Part shown: positions 52,834-61,872 of the stretch, piece after piece | Numbering within the stretch: the first letter of the stretch is position 1 | How the letters are laid out: each line of letters opens with the position of its first letter | Origin: TMED109 sp002684605 | GTDB taxonomy: Bacteria; Pseudomonadota; Alphaproteobacteria; TMED109 | Assembly (NCBI GenBank): GCA_913046335.1 | Contig: CAJWSU010000003.1 | Coordinates: 1 to 64,000, forward strand | Length of the DNA stretch: 64,000 bases | Reading direction: 5' to 3' | Position numbers and translations under genes: made by a program | Notes under the pieces: generated by a model | Databases searched by the model: none | Told to the model about the DNA's origin: nothing | What the model saw: only the letters and a program-made list of their open reading frames with translations

Positions 52834-53678
52834 TAAGATAGCCAGCGTTTTCTTCTTCTATAGTGTTTAATGTCTTTAAAGCTTTTTCTTCCCTTATCGC
52901 TAAGCCCTAAATAAAATTCTTTTACATCTTCATTAGAAGAAAGTTCCTCTGCACTACCCTCCATAACGACACGTCCATTTTCTAAAATATAGCCAAAGTC
53001 TGCTGTCTTCAAGGCTACTGTTGTGTTTTGTTCTGCCAATAAAAAACTAACCGACTCTTTTTTGTTTAAGTCTTTTACAATAGTAAAAATCTCTTCAACA
53101 AGCTGGGGTGCTAAACCCATTGAAGGCTCATCTAATAAAATCATTTTTGGATTGGCCATTAATGCACGTCCTATAGCTACCATCTGTTGCTCTCCCCCAG
53201 AAGTATATCCTGCTGAAGTTTTTCTCCTTGCTTTTAGTCTAGGAAAATAATGATATGTTTTTTCTAATTGGTCAGCTATTTCAGATCTTGAGTTTTTTGA
53301 TGTATATGCTCCAGTTAACAAGTTTTCTTCTACAGACAAATGTTCAAAACAGTGCCTCCCCTCCATAACTTGTATTACACCTTTTTTTACCAAGTCATTA
53401 CATGTTAATCTATCAATACGCTCTCCCATATATTCTATCGAACCTTTTGTAACCTCTCCTCTTTCAGCTCTTAATAAATTAGAAACAGCTTTTAAAGTCG
53501 TAGATTTTCCAGCTCCATTTGCACCTAGAAGAGCCACAATTGAGCCTTCAGGGACGTTAAAGGAAACCCCCTTTAAAACTAGGATTACATGATTATATAT
53601 AACCTCAACATTATTAAGTTGAAGCATATATTTATCACTTAATTCTTCGGATTTATTTAATAAACCATCTTTAGACAA
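52833..53678 (-). CDS. livF: Branched-chain-type ABC transporter ATPase (LivF-like)
   Basis: ATPase of 281 residues. Walker A GANGAGKSTTLKAV, signature TSGGEQQMVAIGRALM and Walker B MILLDEPSMGLAP are present. The C-terminal KHYRRRKRWL extension is one I associate with a subset of proteobacterial LivF proteins near acyl-CoA ligases. The start is probably TTG at 53678 with AGGA upstream; the next in-frame ATG is 17 codons later. It is the last gene of the ligase-livGHMKF operon. Confidence 0.9.
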   Translation of the reverse strand: MSKDGLLNKSEELSDKYMLQLNNVEVIYNHVILVLKGVSFNVPEGSIVALLGANGAGKSTTLKAVSNLLRAERGEVTKGSIEYMGERIDRLTCNDLVKKGVIQVMEGRHCFEHLSVEENLLTGAYTSKNSRSEIADQLEKTYHYFPRLKARRKTSAGYTSGGEQQMVAIGRALMANPKMILLDEPSMGLAPQLVEEIFTIVKDLNKKESVSFLLAEQNTTVALKTADFGYILENGRVVMEGSAEELSSNEDVKEFYLGLSDKGRKSFKDIKHYRRRKRWLS

Positions 53679-53693
53679 AATACTTATTCCTTA

Positions 53694-54995
53694 TTAATTA
53701 CAGCCAGGCGTTATTCCTTTTTCTTTTGCATAACCTGATGCAGAAGCCTCAATCATTGGCCTTACTATGCTTTGATCCGTAGCAATCCAATCCGAAGCCG
53801 GCTCAAACTCTTTACCATTCCATTTCTGAAATTTAACAGGAGCACTTCCTTCATGATCGGAACAGCTAACTTTAAAAGTAGGAATAAAACCATCTATTCC
53901 CATTTCTTGTAATCTAGCTTCATTAAGATCTAAATTTTCTATTCCCCACCTTACTTGTTCGCCTGACATAGGTTTATTGCCATATTTTTCGGTAGCCTTA
54001 TTTATAGATTCAACGGTCATAATGCCCATTAATACGCCCATTTTATAATTTTGCTGATGACCAACCTCTTCTTTTTCTCCAGTTCCTTCCCCTGCATCAT
54101 ATACATATTTTAAAATATCATCAAAAACTCTATAATTTGAGCCAGGGTTTATTAAAGAGCTACAATTATAGCCAATCGCAGCTTTACCTGCAGGCACAGT
54201 ATCTAACTCAGAACAGGCCCATATAACTCCAACAAGTTTATTTGCTGGTATTCTTGCTCTAGCTGCTTCTTTAATTGAAGTTTGGTTCATAACTCCCCAT
54301 CCTCTTAAAACAACATAATCTGGCTTAAAACGCCTCACATTAAGCCAAGTTGCTTTTTGATCTAAACCAGGATGAGCTACTGGGAAACCCTTTAGCTCAA
54401 AACCATATTTTTCTGCCTGTTTTAATAAAACAGGAAGTGTTTCTTTTCCATAAGCAGAATCATGATAAACATTTGCTATTTTTAAACCTTTTAATTTGTC
54501 CATTCCGCCTACTTGCTCACCTATAAATTTAATTTTCGCTGTGGATATTGACCAATAATTAGCCATTAATGGAAAAACCCAAGGAAAAACGCTGCCGTCA
54601 GACGCATCTGTTCTACCATAACCCATAGTTATTAATGGCATCTTATCTGCGGCTAACCTGTCAATAACAGAGTATGTCAATCCTGTTCCTAAAGGTTGAA
54701 AAACAGTAGCACCTACCTCACCTTTATTTTTTAATCTCTCATAACACTCAACAAAACGGTCTGGCTTATAAGCTGTTTCACACTCTTCCCATGCTAGCTT
54801 AACTCCTCCTACGCCCCCGTCACGAGCATTAATCATTTTTAAATAATCAACATATCCATTTGCTGCTGGTGCACCACTAACTCCATACGGGCCAGTTCTA
54901 TATGATGTAATTGGAACAAAGTGTTCCCCAGCTATTGCAATTGAAACTACAAAAAAAACAATAAAAGATACAACGCTTGATAAAAACTTAGACAT
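53694..54995 (-). CDS. livK: Periplasmic substrate-binding protein (LivK-like)
   Basis: A 433-residue periplasmic binding protein of the branched-chain amino-acid/amide type. The signal peptide (about residues 1-22, ending SIAIAGEH) has an A-x-A-like cleavage site. The mature part contains GLKIANVYHDSAYGKE and EVGHQQNYKMGVLMGIMTVE. GGAGG precedes the ATG by seven bases. The ligand is not known; the neighbouring ligases suggest an organic acid rather than an amino acid. Confidence 0.9.
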   Translation of the reverse strand: MSKFLSSVVSFIVFFVVSIAIAGEHFVPITSYRTGPYGVSGAPAANGYVDYLKMINARDGGVGGVKLAWEECETAYKPDRFVECYERLKNKGEVGATVFQPLGTGLTYSVIDRLAADKMPLITMGYGRTDASDGSVFPWVFPLMANYWSISTAKIKFIGEQVGGMDKLKGLKIANVYHDSAYGKETLPVLLKQAEKYGFELKGFPVAHPGLDQKATWLNVRRFKPDYVVLRGWGVMNQTSIKEAARARIPANKLVGVIWACSELDTVPAGKAAIGYNCSSLINPGSNYRVFDDILKYVYDAGEGTGEKEEVGHQQNYKMGVLMGIMTVESINKATEKYGNKPMSGEQVRWGIENLDLNEARLQEMGIDGFIPTFKVSCSDHEGSAPVKFQKWNGKEFEPASDWIATDQSIVRPMIEASASGYAKEKGITPGCN

Positions 54996-55033
54996 TTTAA
55001 ATCCTCCCTTAAAAAATTAATTACTTTATTATG

Positions 55034-56101
55034 TTAATACGGAAACGGCCATAACCTAAGCTTTTCTTTTCCTGTTTGCCATAAACGCGCTAAACCATTA
55101 GGCTCTACTATTAGAAAAAATATAATAAACGCTCCAAATACCATATACTCTATGTGAGCTATAGTTTCTGTAGAAATAGTACCGCCTGTTATCAAGGACC
55201 CTACATTGTTTAGCAATATCGGCAGTAATATCATAAAGCCTGCTCCTAAAAATGCACCGGAAACCGATCCTAAACCACCTATTACAATCATAAATAAAAT
55301 TTCAAAAGATCTGGCTATATCAAAAGCCTGTGGCTCAACTGTACCTAAAACTACGTAAGCCCATAATGCTCCTGCTAATCCACAAAGAAATGAAGATACT
55401 CCGAAAGCCAACAGCTTTGTTTTCATTAAATTAATACCTATAGCCTCTGCAGCAATATCCATATCTCTAACAGCCATCCATGCCCTACCTATTTCTGATC
55501 GTGCTAAGTTTCTGACAAAAAATGCGCAAATAACAACAATAGATAATACTAAAAAATATTTACTTAAGGGGTTATCTATTGCCATACCCAATAAAGTCAT
55601 AGGAGGAGCGGTAATTACTCCGGATGTTGAATAATTAGTAAACCAATCAAAATGGGTGAAGAGCCATTCTATAAAAAATTGCGCAGCTAAAGTTGCAACA
55701 GCTAAATAAAAACCCTTAATCCTTAATGAAGGAAGCCCAAATAATATTCCTATCCCTGCAGCGCAAAACCCTCCCCATAAAAAAGCAATTAAAAATGGTA
55801 TTTCAGGCACTCTCACCTGTAAATTAAAGGCTGCAAAAGCTCCTACTGCCATGAAAGCTGCAGTTCCTAATGAGATTTGACCTGCATATCCCGTAAGAAC
55901 ATTTAAACCTAAAGCTGCTAAAGAAAGGGCTAAAAAAGGAACTAATATTGATGCAAGCCAATAATCGTTAGCAAAAAGAGGTATCACAATAAAACAAAAA
56001 ATGAGCATTGCTGCCATTGCAATCCTATCTTGAAATATTGGCAAGATAGATTGGTCTTTTTTGTATGAAGTTTTAAATTGGCCTGCTTCTCTATAAAACA
56101 T
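55034..56101 (-). CDS. livM: ABC permease LivM-like
   Basis: Inner-membrane permease of 355 residues with eight or more hydrophobic segments. The LivM signature NVLTGYAGQISLGTAAFMAVGA is near the N-terminus (about residues 68-89), and GGLGSVSGAFLGAGFMILLP lies near the C-terminus. It sits between livH and livK in the operon, with gaps of 15 and 38 bp. It forms the pore with LivH. Confidence 0.93.
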   Translation of the reverse strand: MFYREAGQFKTSYKKDQSILPIFQDRIAMAAMLIFCFIVIPLFANDYWLASILVPFLALSLAALGLNVLTGYAGQISLGTAAFMAVGAFAAFNLQVRVPEIPFLIAFLWGGFCAAGIGILFGLPSLRIKGFYLAVATLAAQFFIEWLFTHFDWFTNYSTSGVITAPPMTLLGMAIDNPLSKYFLVLSIVVICAFFVRNLARSEIGRAWMAVRDMDIAAEAIGINLMKTKLLAFGVSSFLCGLAGALWAYVVLGTVEPQAFDIARSFEILFMIVIGGLGSVSGAFLGAGFMILLPILLNNVGSLITGGTISTETIAHIEYMVFGAFIIFFLIVEPNGLARLWQTGKEKLRLWPFPY

Positions 56102-56116
56102 TATTTTTTCCTAAAT

Positions 56117-57007
56117 TTAAACACGTTCAATAATTTTTTCACCAAATATTCCTTCTGGCCTAATCATTAATACTAATAAGGCAAGCATGTAAGGGAACCA
56201 ATTTTCTATGGCTCCTCCAACAAAACCGCCTAGATAAACTTCTGCTAATTTTTCACCGCATCCTACTATTAATCCACCTAAAATTGCTCCTGGAACAGAC
56301 GTAAACCCTCCTATTATCAAAACAGGTATCGCTTTAAGTGCAACAGATGAAATAGCAAATTGAACTCCTAATTTTGACCCCCAGACAGCACCAGCCACTA
56401 ATGCAACTAATCCTGCTGTTGACCATACATAAATCCATATTGTTCTTAAAGGTATTCCGACTGATAAAGCTGCCTGATGATCATCCGCTACTGCTCTCAA
56501 AGCTCTACCAATCACTGTATATCTAAAAAATAAAGATAAAACCAACACTAGTCCACCTGCAATTAATGCCGCATAAACATCAAATTTATTAATAAAAGCC
56601 TCGCCTATTTCAAAGGCATCATACTCATCTATACCCAAATCAAGAACATGGACTTTAGAATCCCAAACTAACTGGGCCATTCCCTCTATAAAATAATTAA
56701 GTCCAATTGTTGCCATAAATAAGATTATTAGATCTTGATTAACCAGTGGCCGCAATACAATTCTTTCTATAGCTATAGCCAGAATAACCATTATAATCAT
56801 GGTAACTCCTACAGCTGCCAACATAGGAATACCCATCTCTAGCAATCTGACGAAAGTCAACGCTGCAAATAAAACCATGGCTCCTTGTGCGAAGTTAAAC
56901 ACTCCCGAAGCTTTAAAAATCAATACAAAGCCTAATGCTACAAGTGAATACATGACACCAGACAAAAGACCTCCTATAAAAACTTCTAAGAAAAACCACC
57001 AATCCAT
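56117..57007 (-). CDS. livH: ABC permease LivH-like
   Basis: Inner-membrane permease of 296 residues. It opens with GLLSGVMYSLVALGFVLIFK and ASGVFNFAQGAMVL, the LivH signature, and later has VPGAILGGLIVGCGEKLA. Its start overlaps the livG stop by 1 bp. It pairs with LivM. Confidence 0.93.
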   Translation of the reverse strand: MDWWFFLEVFIGGLLSGVMYSLVALGFVLIFKASGVFNFAQGAMVLFAALTFVRLLEMGIPMLAAVGVTMIIMVILAIAIERIVLRPLVNQDLIILFMATIGLNYFIEGMAQLVWDSKVHVLDLGIDEYDAFEIGEAFINKFDVYAALIAGGLVLVLSLFFRYTVIGRALRAVADDHQAALSVGIPLRTIWIYVWSTAGLVALVAGAVWGSKLGVQFAISSVALKAIPVLIIGGFTSVPGAILGGLIVGCGEKLAEVYLGGFVGGAIENWFPYMLALLVLMIRPEGIFGEKIIERV

Positions 57008-57798
57008 TATCCTGCTCCTAGGTAAGCATCTATCACCTTTTGTTCTGACCTCACTTCATCAGGGGTGCCATCAGCTATTTTAATTCCATAATCTAGAACA
57101 ACTACTCTATCTGATATATCCATCACTACGCCCATATCATGTTCAATTAATACAATTGTTGTTCCAAACTGCTCATTAACATCTAAAATAAATCGACACA
57201 TATCTTCTTTTTCTTCTACGTTCATACCCGCCATTGGCTCATCAAGAAGAAGAAGTTCTGGCTCTAGCGCTAAGGCCCTACCTAACTCTACTCTTTTTTG
57301 TAAGCCATAAGGCAAACGAGATACTGGCATTTTGCGTATAGACTGAATCTCTAAAAAATCAATAATTTCTTCCGCTTTCTTCCTGTGTTTTTCTTCCTGA
57401 CTTCTTCCTAAACCCATATAAAGCATTTCCATAATTATATTTCGTTTCATTAAAATATTGCGGCCAGTCAAAATATTTTCTAAAGCAGACATTCCTTTAA
57501 AAAGCGCAATGTTTTGAAAAGTCCTAGCTATGCCCATTCGAGCAATATCATGAGGAGCTATTTTTTTTCTTAGCTTACCTTTCCACTCTACTTCTCCCTC
57601 TTGAGGAACATAAATACCTGAAATAACATTAAGCATTGAAGATTTTCCAGCTCCATTAGGACCTATAATTGCTAGTACCTCTCCTTTATTTATTTTTAGA
57701 CTAACACCTGATAAAGCTTTTAATCCGCCAAAAGATAAGTTTATATCTTTTATATTCATCATAACTTCAGATCTATCTACAAATTTTTGATCATTCAT
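57007..57798 (-). CDS. livG: ABC transporter ATPase (LivG-like)
   Basis: ATPase of 263 residues. Walker A GPNGAGKSSMLNVI, the conserved RTFQNIALFKGMSALENI, signature LPYGLQKRVELGRAL and Walker B LLLLDEPMAGMN are present. It overlaps the acyl-CoA ligase stop by 4 bp (ATGA) and precedes livH. It works with LivF as the ATPase pair. Confidence 0.93.
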   Translation of the reverse strand: MNDQKFVDRSEVMMNIKDINLSFGGLKALSGVSLKINKGEVLAIIGPNGAGKSSMLNVISGIYVPQEGEVEWKGKLRKKIAPHDIARMGIARTFQNIALFKGMSALENILTGRNILMKRNIIMEMLYMGLGRSQEEKHRKKAEEIIDFLEIQSIRKMPVSRLPYGLQKRVELGRALALEPELLLLDEPMAGMNVEEKEDMCRFILDVNEQFGTTIVLIEHDMGVVMDISDRVVVLDYGIKIADGTPDEVRSEQKVIDAYLGAG

Positions 57799-59738
57799 GC
57801 TACTTGATCCTTTAAATCATAGACATTCATGTCTTGGATTTTTAAATCGGCACTAATAGAACCTTTTCTTCCGTCCTCAAAAGTGACTTCTGTTTCTATA
57901 AAGCAATGGTTTTCTTTATTATAAAAAGCATCTACAAGCATACCATATCTTTCAGAAATAAGACCCCTTCTTACCTTATTTGTTCTGGTTAATTCCCCAT
58001 CATCTGCATCTAATTCTTTATGAAGAATTAGAAAACGCTTTATCTGAGAGTCATTCAATTCTGTGTCTTGAGATAAATCTCTGTTTACCTTATCTATTTC
58101 AGAGGCAATTAAATTATAAACGGTTGACTGACCAGCCAGGTCAATATAGCCGGAATAAGCTATATTATTTCTTTCAGCCCAGCTTGCTACTGCCTCTAAA
58201 TCTATATTAATAAAACATGTTACAAAGTCTTTGTTATCTCCAAACGCTACTGCCTCTTTAATTATCCCACAAAATTTTAACTTATTTTCAATATATTTTG
58301 GAGCAAACATATTTCCTGAATTTAATTTCCCAACATCTTTTGCCCTATCAATAATCTTTAAATGTCCATTGCTATCTATTACTCCGGCGTCTCCTGTCTT
58401 TACCCAGCCTTCTTTGTCTATTGTCTCTTTTGTAGCTTCTTCATTTTTATAGTAACCTTTAAACACGCCAGGGCCTTTATAAAATACTTCTCCATCAGTA
58501 ATTTTAATATCTACACCAGGAAAAGCTGGTCCAACCGTATTAGGGTCCACATCACCGTCTCGATGAAGTGAAACGAAAACGGTTGCCTCAGTCTGCCCGT
58601 ATAGAACTTTTAAATTAATACCTAAAGATCTATAAAAAAGAAACGTATCAGGACCCATCGCTTCACCAGCGGTATAGGCCATTCTCACTCTCGTCAGGCC
58701 TAAGTTATTTTTTAAAGGACCATATATTAAAAAATAGCCGAGGCCATAAAGCATTCTGGCTGCAAAAGGAACTTTTTCTTTATCTAGAATAAGGTTGCCC
58801 CATTTTTTAGCAGTTTTCATAAAAAAGTTAAAAACCCAAAGCTTAACTTTGGAAGCATCCTGCATTCTTACCATTAACTGAGTGAGCATACCCTCCCAAA
58901 CTCTAGGAGGGGCAAAGTAATATGTTGGACCTATTTCTCGCATATCAAGAGTTAAAGTATCTCTGCTCTCTGGGCAATTTATACAAAAACCTGATATATA
59001 TGATTGAGCTACACAAAATATATTGTCTCCTACCCAAGCCATTGGCAAATAAGCGACAACCTCATCATCTGGATTAGTATTTTCAATTTCACAAGCAACA
59101 CTTGTTACAGATATGATATTATTATAAGACAGCAATACTCCCTTTGGCCTTCCCGTTGTACCCGAAGTATAAAGCATTATTGAAATATCGTCTTTAGATG
59201 TTTTGTTTATCTCTTGATCAAGATCAACATCTATTTCCTTACTATTTTTAAGAATAGTTTCTAATGAAGAAACTATTTTTTCATTATATTTTTCTAAACC
59301 TCGAGGGTCACTATAAAAAATATTTTTAAGCAGTGGTAATTTTTCTTTAATTTCTAATAGCTTATCTACTTGTTCTTGATTTTCTACTACTGCTAGTTTG
59401 GCTTCTGCATGCTCTAATATATATTGGATTTCATCGGCTACAGAATCCTGATAGCAAGGTACTGGAATAGCACCTAATATTTGAGCTGAGGCGATAGCTA
59501 AATATAAATTCGGCCTATTGTCTCCAATTATTGCTATTTTATCTCCTCTTCTTAAACCACTATTATAAAAACCTTCTGCCAATAATAAGGCTTTATCAAA
59601 AAAGTTATTCCATGTCGTAATTTGCCAAATACCGTACTCTTTCTCTCGAATACTTGGTCTACCTTTGAAAATTACTGCGTTATCTCTCAAAATTTTAGGA
59701 AAAGTGTCTAAAGCGACAAAATCTCTCGTCATATGCAT
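57795..59738 (-). CDS. Long-chain-type acyl-CoA ligase
   Basis: AMP-forming ligase of 647 residues that activates a carboxylic acid imported or made by the cell. The P-loop YTSGTTGRPKGVLLSY, the YGQTEATVFVS motif, the TGDAGVIDSNGHLKIIDRAK motif and a long-chain-type N-terminal domain are present. It heads the liv operon and is coupled to livG by a 4-bp overlap, which suggests it activates the imported substrate. Two ATGs (59738 and 59732) follow GGGGGAAG; either may be the start. Confidence 0.88.
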   Translation of the reverse strand: MHMTRDFVALDTFPKILRDNAVIFKGRPSIREKEYGIWQITTWNNFFDKALLLAEGFYNSGLRRGDKIAIIGDNRPNLYLAIASAQILGAIPVPCYQDSVADEIQYILEHAEAKLAVVENQEQVDKLLEIKEKLPLLKNIFYSDPRGLEKYNEKIVSSLETILKNSKEIDVDLDQEINKTSKDDISIMLYTSGTTGRPKGVLLSYNNIISVTSVACEIENTNPDDEVVAYLPMAWVGDNIFCVAQSYISGFCINCPESRDTLTLDMREIGPTYYFAPPRVWEGMLTQLMVRMQDASKVKLWVFNFFMKTAKKWGNLILDKEKVPFAARMLYGLGYFLIYGPLKNNLGLTRVRMAYTAGEAMGPDTFLFYRSLGINLKVLYGQTEATVFVSLHRDGDVDPNTVGPAFPGVDIKITDGEVFYKGPGVFKGYYKNEEATKETIDKEGWVKTGDAGVIDSNGHLKIIDRAKDVGKLNSGNMFAPKYIENKLKFCGIIKEAVAFGDNKDFVTCFINIDLEAVASWAERNNIAYSGYIDLAGQSTVYNLIASEIDKVNRDLSQDTELNDSQIKRFLILHKELDADDGELTRTNKVRRGLISERYGMLVDAFYNKENHCFIETEVTFEDGRKGSISADLKIQDMNVYDLKDQVA

Positions 59739-59785
59739 TCTTCCCCCATATAAAATATATATATATAATTAAGTTAATTTTGTAT

Positions 59786-59811
59786 ATATTTGATACTTAT
59801 GAATCAAATAT
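59786..59811. promoter_or_regulatory. Perfect 9-bp inverted repeat (candidate operator)
   Basis: ATATTTGAT (59786-59794) is the exact reverse complement of ATCAAATAT (59803-59811), with an 8-base spacer. It lies 47 bp before the ligase-liv operon start and 63 bp before the plus-strand gene at 59875. A TATAAT (59809-59814) overlaps its right arm. The spacing fits a TetR- or GntR-type dimer operator; the regulator is not in view. Confidence 0.5.
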
Positions 59812-59874
59812 AATGCAAATTTTTATATGATTATTATTAATATTTATTTTTAATTAATCCATGAGGGGGAAAAT

Positions 59875-60204
59875 ATGCTACTTAAAAAAAAAATTAAACA
59901 AATTAGTATTCATAAAATTTTATTTTTAATGTTGTTTATAGGTTTTTATTTTGGATATGAGGTTTATGCTAATCCTACACAAATTATTAAAAATGTTATA
60001 TGTAAAGAAAGCAGTATAATGAAAAAATACTTAGAAAAAAATCAAGATGAAAAGTTAGCTTGGCTAGGTCTTGCACAAAATGGATCAACCATAACAGAGC
60101 TTTATATTTCTAAAAAAACTAACACTTGGACCATAATAGAGACCGACACAACAGGAATGTCTTGTGCTACTATAGGTGGAAAAGATTCAAAACTTATAGA
60201 CTAA
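59875..60204 (+). CDS. Small exported protein of unknown function
   Basis: A 109-residue protein that I do not recognise. A basic N-terminus and hydrophobic segment (about residues 14-32) ending near YEVYANPT look like a signal peptide. The mature part has a cysteine in VICKES, a middle WLGLAQNGSTITELY, a tryptophan in NTWTIIE and ends with GMSCATIGGKDS. GAGGGGGAAAAT precedes the ATG. The gene is 23 bp before the second acyl-CoA ligase and shares the divergent control region with the liv operon. Confidence 0.65.
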   Translation: MLLKKKIKQISIHKILFLMLFIGFYFGYEVYANPTQIIKNVICKESSIMKKYLEKNQDEKLAWLGLAQNGSTITELYISKKTNTWTIIETDTTGMSCATIGGKDSKLID

Positions 60205-60227
60205 ATATATTTAGGAAAATATAAAAA

Positions 60228-61868
60228 ATGTCACAGCAAGAATATATAAGTAATCCAAAATTAGAAAAAAATAATGCTAATTATACTGCATTAACTCCTA
60301 TATCTTTTTTATTAAGAACCGCCAATATCTGGCCAGAAAAAATAGCATGGGTCCATGGCTCTCAAAAGGCTACATACGAAGAGCTTCTATTGCGGTGCAT
60401 AAAAATATCTGATGGGCTTAAATTAAAAGGCATAAAAGAAGGGGACACAATTGCTGCTATTCTACCTAATGTTCCTTCAATGATAGAGTGTCATTTCTCT
60501 ATAATGATGGCAGGAGGTATTCTAAATACAATAAATACTCGTTTAGATTCGGAAGCAATAGCGTTTATTCTTGTTCACGGGAATGCAAAAGCTGTTTTTG
60601 TCGATCCAGAGTTTAGTGATGTGTTATCTGAAGCCCTTGATAAAGTTCCACAAAATAAAAGGCCTATAATTGTTAGATGCGATGATGATGAGTTTGTACA
60701 AAATGACCAATTTAAGGATGAGCTAACTAATGATGATCTAGCAAGAATTGGAAGCTCTGATTCTATAATTACTTGGCCTAAAGATGAATGGGAAAGCTGC
60801 AGCTTAAATTATACCTCTGGAACAACTGGAGACCCAAAAGGAGTAGTCTACCATCATAGAGGTGCATGGCTTACCTCTATTAGCAACCAAATGGTATGGT
60901 CTATGGGAAAACATCCTGTATATTTATGGACACTTCCAATGTTTCATTGCAATGGTTGGTGTTTTCCTTGGACTATAACAGCTTTAGCTGGCACTCACAT
61001 TTGTCTTAGAAAAATAGATGCACAAAGTATTTATGAATCAATTGATAAAAATAAGGTCACACATTTATGTGGTGCTCCAATAATTTTATCTATGTTAATT
61101 AATGCAAAACCTCAGGAAAATATAGAACTTAAAGAAAAAGTAAATATTATGACAGCTGCTGCTGCTCCTCCTCCTGCTATTTTAGCCGAAATAGAAAAAA
61201 AGGGGTTTGAAGTTACTCATGTTTATGGACTTACAGAGGTTTATGGGCCCGCTGTAGTATGTGAATGGAAAGAAGATTGGAATAAATTATTACCAGTGCC
61301 TAAATCAGAAAAAAAATCAAGGCAAGGTGTCCAATACCCTTCTTTGGAAGGTTTATCTATAAGAGATCCTAAAACTATGAAATCAGTGCCTAGAGATGGT
61401 AAAACTCTTGGTGAAGTAATGATGAGAGGAAATATGGTTATGAAAGGTTATCACAATAATGAAACAGCAAGCAAAGAATCCTTTTCTGGAGGATGGTTTC
61501 ATACTGGTGATCTAGGCGTAATGCACAAAGATGGCTATATAGAGTTAAAAGATCGCTCAAAGGATATCATAATATCGGGTGGGGAGAATATTTCTTCTAT
61601 AGAAATTGAAGAAGCATTATATCAAAATTCTAAAATTTTAGCCGCCGCCGTAGTAGCGAAACCTAATGAAAAATGGGGAGAAACCCCATGTGCTTTTGTC
61701 GAGCTAAAAGATGATGAACAAGCTACAGAAAAAGAAATAATTGAATTTTGTAAAAAACATCTAGCAAGTTTTAAGTGTCCTAAACATGTTGTCTTCAAAG
61801 TTATTCCTAAAACTTCGACGGGAAAAATACAAAAATTTGCATTAAGAGAAATAGCAAAAGAAATTTAG
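60228..61868 (+). CDS. Acyl-CoA ligase, AMP-forming (DmdB-like)
   Basis: A 546-residue ligase with P-loop NYTSGTTGDPKGVVYHHRG near residue 197, the strongly conserved YLWTLPMFHCNGWCFPWT, YGLTEVYGPAVVCEW and the C-terminal SKDIIISGGENISSIEIEE and TGKIQKF. The YHHRG and HCNGW patterns are shared with methylmercaptopropionyl-CoA ligase (DmdB) and related medium-chain ligases, so the substrate cannot be settled. It lies next to the divergent liv operon, which already has its own ligase. Confidence 0.85.
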   Translation: MSQQEYISNPKLEKNNANYTALTPISFLLRTANIWPEKIAWVHGSQKATYEELLLRCIKISDGLKLKGIKEGDTIAAILPNVPSMIECHFSIMMAGGILNTINTRLDSEAIAFILVHGNAKAVFVDPEFSDVLSEALDKVPQNKRPIIVRCDDDEFVQNDQFKDELTNDDLARIGSSDSIITWPKDEWESCSLNYTSGTTGDPKGVVYHHRGAWLTSISNQMVWSMGKHPVYLWTLPMFHCNGWCFPWTITALAGTHICLRKIDAQSIYESIDKNKVTHLCGAPIILSMLINAKPQENIELKEKVNIMTAAAAPPPAILAEIEKKGFEVTHVYGLTEVYGPAVVCEWKEDWNKLLPVPKSEKKSRQGVQYPSLEGLSIRDPKTMKSVPRDGKTLGEVMMRGNMVMKGYHNNETASKESFSGGWFHTGDLGVMHKDGYIELKDRSKDIIISGGENISSIEIEEALYQNSKILAAAVVAKPNEKWGETPCAFVELKDDEQATEKEIIEFCKKHLASFKCPKHVVFKVIPKTSTGKIQKFALREIAKEI

Positions 61869-61872
61869 TACT

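Noticed and set aside
59791..59807. FNR-like site TTGAT...ATCAA in the ligase/liv spacer
   Set aside because: FNR sites have a four-base spacer; here it is eight, so the dyad is treated as an operator of another family.
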